Part shown: positions 49,071 to 59,960 of the stretch, in pieces
Layout of the letters: each line of letters opens with the position of its first letter
Numbering within the stretch: the stretch's first letter is position 1
DNA from: Megamerina dolium
Lineage: Eukaryota > Arthropoda > Insecta > Diptera > Megamerinidae
NCBI GenBank assembly: GCA_963854835.1
Contig: OY978526.1
Location: forward strand, 86,604,846 to 86,668,845
Direction: 5' to 3'
Length of the DNA stretch: 64,000 nucleotides
The notes under the pieces: model-generated
What the model saw: only the letters and a program-made list of their open reading frames with translations
Database searches by the model: none
Told to the model about the DNA's origin: nothing
Made by a program: the position numbers and the translations under genes

Positions 49071-49933
49071 AAGGGTTATCCATTTTGCGGTTTCAAAAGT
49101 AAATGTAAATAAAACACATACAAAATATTTTTTATCATGATATTTCTTCTTTATTGTAAAGTTTGAACGTTGACATTATGTGTGAAATACTACATCATTT
49201 AAATGACCACCACGCAAATTGTTGCAAGCATCGATTCTTTTGATTTAATTTTCAACCACTTTTTGACACATATTGGGCGGTATCTCAGCCATAACGTGAC
49301 GAATGTTGGTTTTTAGGTGCTCAAGAGTTAAAGGTTTATCTGCATAAACACGGTCTTTCGCGTAGCCCCACAAAAAAAAAGTCAAGCGGTATCAAGCACC
49401 CATTCGATGTATCTACGTCGTTGTGAATGGTCAGCTGGCTTCAGTTGTTGTGTGAGCTGGATTTTATATGGATGTAGGTGTAGATCCAAATGCAAAATAC
49501 GCCATAATGTGCCGTAAGACAGTCCTAATTCCTGAGAACGACGAGGAATCGACACATTCGGGTCTTCGGCAACACTTTCACTTACAGCAGCGATATTTTC
49601 GTTGGTACGAGCGAAACGATGATGCACAGGCCTTACAATATCTGTAACCGATCCCGTCTCTTCATATTTCTTCACAATTTTGCCAATTGCTTGCGTAGTT
49701 GGACGATTATGTAAACCATAATCTCCTCTTAAAGCACGATATGTGGCTGTGGCAGAATCACCATTTTTGTAGTAGGTTTTTACAATTTTAATGCGTTGTA
49801 CGATAGTTAAGCGATCCATTTTCGCAAATGTCAGACTTTGAACTGAAAAAGAAAGAAATTGTTTTAACAACTCAGTTTGACAGATGTCGAATTCTAGCCC
49901 TATACTTTTGAAACCGCGAAATGGATAACCCTT
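49071..49933 (-). mobile_element. Miniaturised DD41D (rosa-like) element with TIRs
   Basis: TIRs of about 31 bp with one mismatch (49071-49101 and 49903-49933; AAGGGTTATCCATTTTGCGG and onward) are flanked by TA. The minus strand starts MDRLTIVQRIKIVKTYYKNG (49818). It runs in one frame through the helix-turn-helix and linker (HNRPTTQAIGKIVKKYEETG, RTNENIAAVSESV, RSQELGLSYGTLWRI) to YIEWVLDT. It is then joined straight to PLDFF(F)LWG, the third-Asp motif, and a decayed C-terminus (VYADKPLTLEHLK, LRGGHLNDVVFHT). The first two catalytic Asp motifs are deleted, so no transposase activity is possible. The DNA-binding half is still open for about 145 codons. Confidence 0.92.
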
Positions 49934-50030
49934 TATATTCAGGCAAAAATTACTGATTTCAGTAATTTTTGAAAAATTCGTCATTGTGGAAATATTTATG
50001 AGACATTCTGCGACTGACGTCACCAAAATA
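49934..50030. other. Spacer between two transposons
   Basis: Short AT-rich linker with a small inverted repeat, AAAATTACTGA/TCAGTAATTTTT, near 49947-49972. Confidence 0.5.
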
Positions 50031-51109
50031 TTGGGAGTGTGAATTAGTAACCGGCCTTTTACGTTATATGGCGCGTTGTCGTACATCATTGTCCGAAATG
50101 TCATTTCATTTGTCTATTCTTTTGCTGTCAATTTGGTTATGCGCATCATATTTTTTTTTTGCATTATGGAAAAATTTTGAGAAATAGCCAAAAAAAAAAA
50201 CAGTATTTGCGGGAAATTTTGTTACATTGCTTTTTTGCAAAAAACATGCGACTGAAAGTCATCGCTTGCTTGTGGAATTATATGGCGACAATTCTCTATC
50301 CAATGCACACCATAAGGACTGGTTTATGCGCTTCAAAAATGATGATTTTGATATCCAAGAAAAAAAAACGCTCTCTACAGTCGAAAAAGTTTAAGGACGA
50401 GGATTTGGAGACATTACTCGATCAAGATCCATGCCAAATGCAAGAAGAGCTTGCACAATTATTGGGAGTAGACAGTTCAACAGTTTCCAAGCATTTAAAA
50501 GTTTTAGAGTAGAGACATTGAAAGGCGATATTGCATGTCCGAAATGCTGTTTGAAAGTTACAGAAAACAAGGGTAGTTTGCATTGAATGGTAACGGGCGA
50601 TGAAAAATGGATACAATACGACAATTTCAAGTGCAAAAACTCTGGGTGGATCAGAAGGGTATAATTCATTACATGAGAGCTCTACCGACTACAATTGATG
50701 CGGTTAAAGAGAGCAATGATCAAAAAACGTTCGTAATATTCGACCAGACACGTGTCGGTTATTTTTCACCATGACAACGCACGGTCACACATTGCTATTC
50801 CGGTCAAAATGTATCTTGCTAATGGCGGATGGACAATTTTATCCCACCCGCCTTATAGCCTAGACCTGGCGCCTTCAGATTACCACTTATTTCGGTCCAT
50901 GCAGAGCCCCCTTTATGGAGTACTTTTCACTTCAGTCACCGGAATCAAAAATTAGCCTGCAAAGTATTTTTAAATTGCCAGAAAGATGGGGAAGTGTCAT
51001 AGTTTCTGATGGATAATACTTTGAATGACATGTTTTTTTAACAGAATTTTTAAAAATAAATGATTTTTGAGCACTGAAAATAGCCGGTTACTAATTCACA
51101 CACACAAAA
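50031..51109 (+). mobile_element. Mariner DD34D, internally deleted, TIRs visible
   Basis: TIR core GTGTGAATTAGTAACCGGC (50037-50055) has its exact inverse at 51083-51101; flanking TA is plausible at 50029-50030 and 51110-51111. The transposase is in pieces: YLREILLHCFFAK, then DFDIQEKK, FKDEDLETLLDQDPCQMQEE and LAQLLGVDSSTVSKHLK (helix-turn-helix), VTGDEKWIQYDN (first Asp). After a deletion it continues with VIFHHDNARSHIA (second Asp) and HPPYSLDLAPSDYHLFRSM (third Asp, 34 residues on). The region between the first and second Asp is shortened and frameshifted, and the C-terminus is decayed. All three Asp codons are present but the gene is dead. Confidence 0.88.
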
Positions 51110-51111
51110 TA

Positions 51112-52649
51112 CGTGTACACATATGTCGACAGGTATTGGAGTGACTACAACACTCGCGTGCATCACGAGTATGTGTTAAATGAAATTCTGGAACGGAAAA
51201 TAAATTCTTTAATGAATGACTGTGCGCGTGTGTGTGTGTGTGTGTGGCTATGGAAAATATTTTCGGTTATTAAGCACACACACGTGTGCATCCATTTTTG
51301 TTATACGAAGAATGAATGAATGAATGTATGCACTGTGATTAGAAATTGTATTTTTTTTTAATAAAAAATATGATCATATATATTTCTGATTGTCGATTGT
51401 AATTTTTAGAGAATGAAACTCTAAAAATTTAACGAACGTGGTTTAGTAAAATACATGTTTCTATTTTCATGGTCGAGGTACTATATTAGACCCCCAACTT
51501 TTTTGCTTAATTTTGATGAATTAATTAACATAATTTTAAATTAATTAAATATATGGGAAAACTAAAGTGCTATCGAACCTGAAAAATTACATGAGTTAGA
51601 CATGAAGCCAAACCGTTGTGTTCACAATAAACCAAAATCAATCAGGCCTATCTGATACTGACTATTGTAGTTTGCATATATTATTATGCTTATACCACAT
51701 GATAAGTTATTGCAATACATTCAACTCCCACACTCACTTTCATATGACAGTTCTATTGATATGATAAATTTTAATATTTTTTATTTTTTGCAAATAACTT
51801 TAAAAATAACTTTGCTAGAAATCCTTTTAAATCCCTATCTGCTGATGATGCTGCCGCTGCTGGTATTTTATATATTTGATCTTAATTTCCAATTTTCCAC
51901 ATAGCACAAAGAACCATACTTTTTCTGCTTTCCTTACAATTTGGCTTTATTTTTATTGTTCCGAAGGGATATGACATCGTTGAGAATTCAGCAAGAAAGT
52001 AGCAGAGAGTAGAGAGTGAAAAACACAACAACAAACTGTTTTACCCTTTAAACGATTACCAATTTTTTTTTTGTATTTCTTTATTTGTTCGCATCTCATT
52101 TTCTTCATTACAAAGTGTCTTGATTTTCAAGCATTTACCTACTATGAGAAAAATCACATCATTCGAATATACACGAGATACACCAAAGTACTCAAGCACA
52201 GCATAATAGTTTTCTATTTGCATAAGAACAGTATAAGAATATGCAAAGCGAAAAATGTATCATTGGATTTTAAAATGAATGGATATTATCGTATTCACAC
52301 AAATATATTTTTGCTAAACTGACTGACGTGAATACAGTGTATGTATGCAAGTATCATATACCCGTATTTACATCAAGGGGACGAGGACGAACTTGCATGT
52401 ATAAGAGAATATGAAGCATTTATTGCGCACTGGACAAATAACATTTTATTTCATATATAAAGAAAAAAATGGATTACGAAATCTATGCCGTTATTCTTGG
52501 TTTGGAATTATATACATAGGTCCAATATAAGAGCACTCGTAAACAGCTTTTTAGCAGGTATAAATGTATGTAGAAATTGCGACAATTATGTATTAAGATT
52601 GCCTCTAGAAAACACAATTAAAACACGATATCTGTTAATTTTTTTGGTA
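51112..52649. other. AT-rich non-coding DNA
   Basis: Short (GT)n at 51229-51245 and AATG repeats near 51311-51325. No gene recognised. Confidence 0.5.
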
Positions 52650-53484
52650 TATTTATTCGAAATATTATCCTCCTGATTCAATACACTTGTTACATCGATT
52701 TAATAGTGAATCAAACGCGTGTTCCAGCTTATTTTTCGGAATTGCCTTCAGTGCCCTCGTCGAAGTCCGCTGTGTGGTCTGAATGTCATCAAAAAAGCAT
52801 CCTTTCAACTTCAATTTTAGTTTTGGGAACAAAAATTACTCACGCGGTGCCAAATCAAGTGAATATGGCGGGTGATTCAACACACAGACCTGATTCCGAG
52901 CCAAACATTGACGAACAATGAGTGCTGTGTGACTCGGTGCATTATCGTGCAACAGAGACCAAGTTTTTGGATTGCGATATTCTGGTCGAACACGACGGAT
53001 TCTGGAAATCAAACACCATGTTTCATCACCCGTAAAAATTGTTTTTAGGAAGTTTAGATCATTTCCTGCAGCTGCAACCATGTCTCTAGAATGACTGACT
53101 CTCATTAATTTATGGTCCTCGGTCAATGTGTGTAGAACAAATCTCGCGAAGACCTTTGTTTTGCCCATATCCTCGTGAAGAAAGAGTCGGATAGTTTCTC
53201 GGCTGATGTTTAAGGCCTCTTCCATCATTTTCCCTGAAGCATTGCGGTCTTCTGTAATAAAATCACGAACTTTCTGGATCGCTTCCGGCGTCCGCACTGA
53301 AATTAGCCTACCTTCTTTTACTTCATCTTCCAGCGACTCTCTACCATCCACAAACCATTTATGCCATATAAAAAAATTTGATCTTGATAAACAAGCATCG
53401 CTATACGCTTGCTGCTCATTCCGAATGTTTCTGATGAACTTTTACCAATTTTTGCGTGGAATTTATTGACCGCTCTTTGCTCCA
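52650..53484 (-). mobile_element. Mariner transposase with internal deletion and altered third catalytic residue
   Basis: The minus-strand start is MEQRAVNKFHAKIGKSSSET at 53484. After a frameshift come DGRESLEDEVKEGRLISVRT (linker), REHTIRLFLHEDMG-like second helix-turn-helix, and TIFTGDETWC (first Asp). A deletion then joins ISRIRRVRPEYRNPKTWSLL to HDNAPSHTALIV (second Asp) and HPPYSLDLAP. After LAP the expected CDFFLF reads RE-stop-FLF, so the third Asp is Glu and a stop follows. The C-terminus (LKAIPKNKLEHAFDSLLNRC NKCIESGG) is readable to about 52670. Spacing fits DD34D. TIRs were not found. Confidence 0.85.
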
Positions 53485-53675
53485 TGTTAAAATTTCAACA
53501 TCTAATGATTGTGGTCTAGATTGAGTAAAAACAAACAAACAAAAATATTATAAATAAATACTTATTATTTAATGACAATATGTTTTTCTTTTTTAACGAG
53601 GAGGAAAGTATCGAAAGCCCAAATCAGTGCGGGGCTTTAACCCGCTAAAAATTCCTCTCGTCCGACCGAAACCTC
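53485..53675. other. Short region between mariner and LTR-like end
   Basis: 53590-53675 is GC-richer and appears to belong to the LTR element on its right (sequence after its primer site). Confidence 0.4.
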
Positions 53676-53950
53676 CTTCCGACGCCACTGTTAAGTATTT
53701 CGTCGAGAGGCCATCTTGAGCATTTCTGTTCAAACGTCTGTTTTTGGTCGGTCTAGTTCGTTTCCGTCCCTTGTAGTGTAGGGGCGCTGATTCTCTAACT
53801 TACACGTTCCGCGATAAGGATCCATTTACTTTTGCCGCTTTGTCATTTGCCGCTGTCAAATGCTCCTTAAAGGATATTCGAGTTTCGATGTGACAATGAT
53901 GACAAGATGTGATATTAACTTAATGATAACTTAGGTCGACCCCTTCCTAA
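53676..53950 (-). mobile_element. Probable gypsy-like LTR end with primer-binding site
   Basis: On the minus strand a segment ends ACTTAACA (53696-53689) and is followed by GTGGCGTCGGAAGG (53688-53675). This is the layout of a gypsy-group LTR 3' end plus a TGGCG-type primer site. The region (53600-53880) is much less AT-rich than its surroundings. No second LTR, gag or pol is present, and the left end of the LTR is uncertain. Confidence 0.4.
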
Positions 53951-55090
53951 TGAAATGGAGCATTTCATATTAAGAATAAACACACAGAATAGATATGATC
54001 TGCGTTGTGATATATATCATTTTTATTAAAAGGAAGTCATTCGGTTTAAATTGTAGCTCAAACTAGATCATGTGACGACATAGGTGACAAAAAACCAAAT
54101 TTCTTCTATGATTTACTTAATAAACAACCATTAAGTATGGGATGTAATCTTTAAATATCGTCAATGAAATCATGATTTTCATAATTGCTCATTTCGCAGG
54201 CTCTGTTGAGAATTCAACCTTTCAATGATCAAATGACAAACCCAATTGTTTTCTTTTGGAACCTTTACATATTCAATGGATTTTTTGTGACACTTTTTGG
54301 AAAGTACAATTATCTAAAACCCAACCTTTGCATTATTCACAAAGAACTCTTGTATAAATATTATTAAGCAATTACAATTAGCAATTTCAAGAACGCTAAA
54401 AAAGATATGAAATTGAAAATAATAATCAATTTCTTTTGTTGCCAATCGAATTGAAATTAATTGAAACTAAACTGAAGCGAAAACTGAATGAAATAAGCAA
54501 TTTTATGCTGATGTTGATATCTATCGAAAGCACCACAATATCGTCCTAGAGGCAATTCATGCAATTAGCTAATATAAGCAGATGTGATCAAAGCATTTGT
54601 AAATATGTGTATGTTGCTTAAGCACAATTGCAAAGCATCATCATCAACAACAACAACAACAACAATCACAACAATAACACTTATGAGAATATTTAATACT
54701 AATTTACAGCAATTTGAAGATAATAAAATTTGAAGATAGCAACAGAAATTAATGCGACACCATCAATTTCGTACATGAAACTCAACGCATGAAATCGTAA
54801 GAGTACAATTTTCAGCAAAATATGGCAAATTTGATTCTCGATTATTTTAATTGTTGATTATTATCATATTTTTTTTTTTTCGTTAGCCTTCATTATATGT
54901 TATTATTAAATTAAAATTTACAAAAGCACATGTTTTACGTGGCTATTTACGTATAAGTTAGTCCTTCAGTGAAAAAACCCAAAGAAGAGCATTTACCATC
55001 GAAAATACCTTGATCGAAAAAAGTTGTGAATATGAGTGAAGTAAGTATATTACTCATGAAAACTTTTTATTCAGGGTTGCCCTATGTGAG
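53951..55090. other. AT-rich non-coding DNA
   Basis: (CAA)n at about 54646-54663; no gene recognised. Confidence 0.5.
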
Positions 55091-55349
55091 CTAGTACTAG
55101 TACTGGTGCTACTTGTACTAGAACTAGCTTTACTAGTACTAGTACTATTGCTGCTAGTCCTAGTACTAGCGCTACTAGTGCTATAACTAGTGCTACTAGT
55201 AGCTACTAGTACTAGAACTAGTGCCAATAGTACCAGAACTAGTGCTAATGGTTCTAGTACTAGTGCTCCTAGTACTAGTTCTAGTTCTAATAGTACTAGA
55301 ACTAGTGTTACTAGTACTAGTTCTAGTTCTAATAGTACTAGTATTAGTG
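55091..55349. repeat. ACTAGT-rich tandem repeat
   Basis: About 255 bp of degenerate CTAGTA/CTAGTG/CTAGAA hexamers. The unit ACTAGT is self-complementary, so both strands and many registers look alike. Open frames across it give Ser/Thr-rich or Val/Leu-rich artefacts. Confidence 0.95.
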
Positions 55350-56796
55350 TATATAATGAATTCTCAAACTATAATGAATTTCCATGAATTTTACCTAACT
55401 AGGCAATAATATGAAAATGTTCTATAGAATATGTAGTTACCTATAGATATGATAAGTACATATTTGCGTGAATAAATCTATCTACTTACACTCTCCAATT
55501 GCAAATGTAATATAATATGTGTTTATGTGTGTGTCGAGGATCAAATGTTGTAGATGTTGTTATTATTAGCACTTATCTTGAGTCTTGGAATGAACTCTCG
55601 TATGTGGGTCATGTTTGCAGACAGTATGATACTGATATCGAATGCATTCAAGAACAACAACAGTGTCGATAAATAAACTAACAACAAATTGGTAAATGTA
55701 AGATTAGACATGAATATATGTATACATGAATATGTTTTGTAAATGATATGTAGTTATATATTTAGTTCGCACAAACAAATATACAAATGTACGTTATTTA
55801 CTTACATTTTACAATTTAGCACATTATTAGCTTTGAAGTAAACTTGAAATTGACTATTGTATAATTTAGATTATTGTTTATTTTTGTACATTTGTTATGT
55901 GTACAATTAATTTATAATCAATTATATACAAATTTCATTATAAGAGCATTCTTTACACATCTCTCATTTATTTTGTGTCCACATGTATATGCAAGTTGCA
56001 AATATTTTTTGTAATATCAACCTTCTCTGCAAACAAAATTGCTCATTTCATCTACACAAATTGCAATATGTATTTACTAACAAACGAAATCATCAAAATT
56101 ATCATTTTCAGAATACTCATATACGAGTGTATATACATATATAGATTAAAGATTAAAATAAATATTTTCCATATATTCCACATGTAAGCACATGAAGTGG
56201 AGTAAAAACAAAATCAATATATAGCTATCTACGTTTTACGTGACCTACGATTTGTTACTTTTCTTCATTTCATTTGGTTCTCGGTCCTTGTATAGGAACA
56301 AATCACAGTGACGTCATAAGAAATGTTATTCACTACGTGTCACATAGGTCACTAGAAAAATAAATTACAATTAACACTTTCTTTTTAAATTGTAATTAAA
56401 TTTATTTAAACAATTTACAAATATACATTAACCAATTTAAAAATTTTTTGTAAAATAAAAAGAGCTCCCAGTCGATAATAAGAACAGCGGCAACAACTAC
56501 ATTAATATGAATTAATTGAAATTGCAGACAAAACAAATATATTTAATTGGAGGAAAACACAAGAAATTATCAGAAATGGGATATTACGTTTACTCATAAC
56601 ATGCCTACTTATATATATAGAAAATAACGCATACCTAACCTATGTAAATAATATCCTGGTTCGGGTGTATGTACATTGGGTATGTATATAGAGTACTTAC
56701 TTAAGCGTACATATTGAGGTTGGCTGTGAAAAAAAAACCCTTAACGAGTCTGTGATTTTATAGTATATTCAATTATTTTTTTTTTTGACATACATA
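55350..56796. other. AT-rich non-coding DNA
   Basis: Possible faint inverted ends TGACCTACG (about 56240) and TAGGTCACT (56345); no gene recognised. Confidence 0.45.
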
Positions 56797-57285
56797 ACGG
56801 GTGTTCTATTAAGATGTGCTATTTTGATTTTGAATAAAACCCGAAGTGCTCGGAATTTTTCAAAATATTTTATTTCATTCGAAATGGCACACATTAGGAT
56901 TATTTGGCAATGACCAATTGTTGCGAACGATGGCGAATAGACTTTTTGGAGGACTCGACGACACTTTCACTTATGGAAGCAATATGCTCAGCATTGCGTC
57001 TATTCCGCACTCTGGTTGGCTTCGGAACATCAATTATGGAGCCAGTTTGATTAAAATTTATTCACAATGTTGCACACGGTTGTTTCACTAATGTGGTGAT
57101 TGCTACCCCATTTTTGGTGAATCGATCGTAGCGTTTGCAACATCAAATTGTAATTTAATGGCGATCCATAACTAAAATCCTATACTGTCACGATGACAAT
57201 GACATAAAATATGGCGTGGATGGTTCGATAATGCGAATTTTAATTGATAACAAAGTATCACATCTGCTATTGGAATACACTGTAC
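56797..57285 (-). mobile_element. DD41D-like element reduced to its DNA-binding half
   Basis: The minus strand starts MDRH near 57170. In broken frames it reads TVCNIVNKF, then VPKPTRVRNRRNAEHIASIS, ESVVESSKKSIRHRSQQL, VIAK, matching the helix-turn-helix/linker of rosa-like transposases (compare RTNENIAAVSESV...RRSQELG at 49071-49933). The catalytic domain is absent and the sequence runs straight into a 3' end. The left terminus (GGGTGTTCTATTAAGATGTG) and the right terminus (inverse of GTGTATTCCAATAGCAGATG) are imperfect inverted repeats. The right terminus is tandemly repeated once more at about 57285-57312. Confidence 0.65.
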
Positions 57286-57312
57286 CTCATCTACTATTGG
57301 AATACATTGTGT

Positions 57313-58413
57313 TTGTACATTTTATAAAATATACGTGTGTTTTGTTTACCACGAAATTATAATTTTAATTAATGTCATGTTTTGTAAGTGTAATATTATA
57401 AAGTAAACATTATTTTCCCCACTCTAAATACCGATGTATACACAGAATGTAAATATTTATATAACACAAATAACTACACCTTTGTAAGCTCCTTATATGC
57501 CTTCCATAACAAAACCAACCTACAACCAAATTATAAATTTAATTAAACTTAATTTTTTTCGTTTCTTAAATATTGTAATTACTGTATTGAAGACAAGCGA
57601 CATCAGAAGATGAGCGACATTGCAACACTTAAGAAGAGCAAAATGCTTGAGAGAAATCAATTTCATATGTGTATATATAATATCAATAAACATTATCAAT
57701 TGAGTATTATATAGAAGAATTCACTGACCTAAATTTCCCTTAACCCCGTTGAGTATTACCCATTTACGCGAGAAAAAGCTGTCAAAGCTTACAACCAGCT
57801 GTTTTCGAAATGCGGGTCTGGATGATTTAAATTATATATATGGGATGCGTATGATGGTCTCCAATTGGACATAAGCATCATGTATCAGCATCATGTACCA
57901 CATCGGATAAAAGCAGAAATTAATATTGTAGGTTATTCATACCTTTCAAGATTTATAAGCACATCACATCAATAACCTTTTGTTATTTATGCAATACTCT
58001 TTGCTTTGGTTTTATTATTGTATTAAAAAATAAGATACCATTAAAGTATTACTATTAACGAAAGTACGTAATAATGATAACGGTAATCAGAATAACCTCT
58101 ATTGAAATGTTGTAAGAGAATTTACACAATGTTCTTACAAATATGTTCGCCAGAGGTAATATTGCTATTGTAAATGGGGAAATAATTTAATTTAATTATT
58201 ACACTATCATTTGCTTTCCGTCTGAACATTTTAATCTCATTTTAATTACTTATGATGAACACATTTTTAGACCATTCATAATAAGGTATTCCAAACTGTT
58301 TCTACTACAGTGTCACTGACAACGAATTTACAAGGCAGATTATCTGTCTGATAATAATACGGTCTCGCATTTATCTGACAAAGACGGAAAGGACAAAATC
58401 ATATGATTACAAA

Positions 58414-58462
<49 letters not shown>

Positions 58463-58730
58463 GGTATTATTACTATTATTATGTATTTCCATATTTCTTC
58501 ATCTTTTTACCCAGCGTTTATTGCAGTTTGATGTACGTTGTTGTACAGCGTTTGGAAATCTCCACGCGGTTATGTGTATGCTTATAATAATATTAGAACA
58601 CATAAAGTTGAAATTGAAAGTACCTACATACAAATTTGGTAAATGTACATTTGATGTATGTACATAGTTGCTGATACTTTTGCTGAGATATACATAGCAT
58701 CACATAAGGGTATTCGGCGACACACAGTTA
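57313..58730. other. AT-rich non-coding DNA
   Basis: Contains the (ATT)n tract at 58413-58462; no gene recognised. Confidence 0.55.
58413..58462. repeat. (ATT)n microsatellite
   Basis: About sixteen ATT units, continuing imperfectly to about 58480. Confidence 0.95.
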
Positions 58731-58732
58731 TA

Positions 58733-59678
58733 CAGGGCTAGGCGATTGAAGTGTTACCAACTACACACAGGTATATCTGTCAAATCGTTGTTGCCAACTA
58801 CGTGAAATTTATACCAATAATAGCTGTTTATATTGTTTACAAACTACCGCAAGCATTTGTGTCTAAGTTTTATAGAACAAAAGCTATTCGAAATGGATCT
58901 CAAACGTAATAGTGTGATTGCGTTATATTTGGCTGAGAAATCACGACCACGACTCGAAAGAGCAAAGAAGTTTTTAGGCTTGCACGAACGTGGCGAATAC
59001 AATGTTTGGAAATTCTCTGATGAGAAAAATTTCCCAATGAACAGTTCAAGAACTTTCAAATTGATCATTTTTACTTAATTGAACGTAATTCCGAAAATTT
59101 AAGACTGCGATTGATGGCATGGGCATCTGAAACCGTCGATGGATGCTCTACAATCATTTCAAAGTCAATGTCAAAGCTACTAATTATCGGGAAAATGTTT
59201 TGGAAGTTTCTTTAAAGCCGTGGTCACGCAAATATTTCGGTCGTAGACCATGGACGTTGCAACAAGACTCGGCACCCTCTCATATAGCTCGTGTGAACCA
59301 AAAATGGTTAAAAAATCATGTTTCACACTTTATTTTGTCCACACAATGGCTTTCGAATTCGCCAGATCCAAATTCGATGGGCTATTCCATCTGGGCCATT
59401 TCGGAGAGCAAGGTGAGGATTAAAAAATATGCCAGTATGGATGCGCTGAAGAAAGCCATTGTTCGGGAATGGGCCAAAATACCGGAATATCACATTCATG
59501 ATGCATGCAACTCATTTTTTAACCTTTGACGGCAAAAGGTGGCCACATCGAGCTGGAGTGAATGAATTTTGAAATTCTTATTATTTCCAAAATTTTTGTA
59601 ATTTGAATCAATTCAAATATAATCTCAAAAAGACGATATTGTCGCTTAAATAGGTAACACTTCAATCGCCTAACCCTG
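58733..59678 (+). mobile_element. maT-like (DD37D) Tc1/mariner element with TIRs
   Basis: TIRs of 28 bp with two mismatches (58733-58760 and 59651-59678; CAGGGCTAGGCGATTGAAGT and onward) are flanked by TA. Coding pieces: MDLKRNSVIALYLAEKS (58893), GLHERGEYNV, then directly FSDEKNF (first Asp), so part of the DNA-binding region is deleted. Then YYRENVLEV-like, KPWSRKYFGRRPWTLQQDSA (second Asp, GAC at 59266), and SPDPNSMGYSIW, SESKVRIKKYASMDALKKAI, VREWAKIPEYHIHDACNSFF. Thirty-seven residues after the second Asp, the third catalytic position is Gly (GGC at 59380-59382). The spacing identifies a DD37D maT-type element; the substitution and deletion make it inactive. Confidence 0.9.
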
Positions 59679-59960
59679 TATTATAGTTCGGATACTTGTT
59701 AAAAGCAGGCGTTCACATGGAGCCACATGAGCAATTTCAACTATATTCTTAACATATCAATAACTAGAATCACAGTTTGGCTCTACTTACATTTGCATTT
59801 AATGTATCATTGTACTTTACTATTCTGAGTATCCAACAAGGAAAGGAGACAGAACAAACAAATATATGAACATCTGCTTATAATTGCTTGTATCTTACTT
59901 TTGCTCTCAAAGCAATCAATTCTATGTAGCATCAAACTAATTAATATATTCATGTACATA

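Noticed and set aside
55190..55409. Ser/Thr-rich and Val/Leu-rich open frames
   Set aside because: Artefacts of the ACTAGT tandem repeat in two registers.
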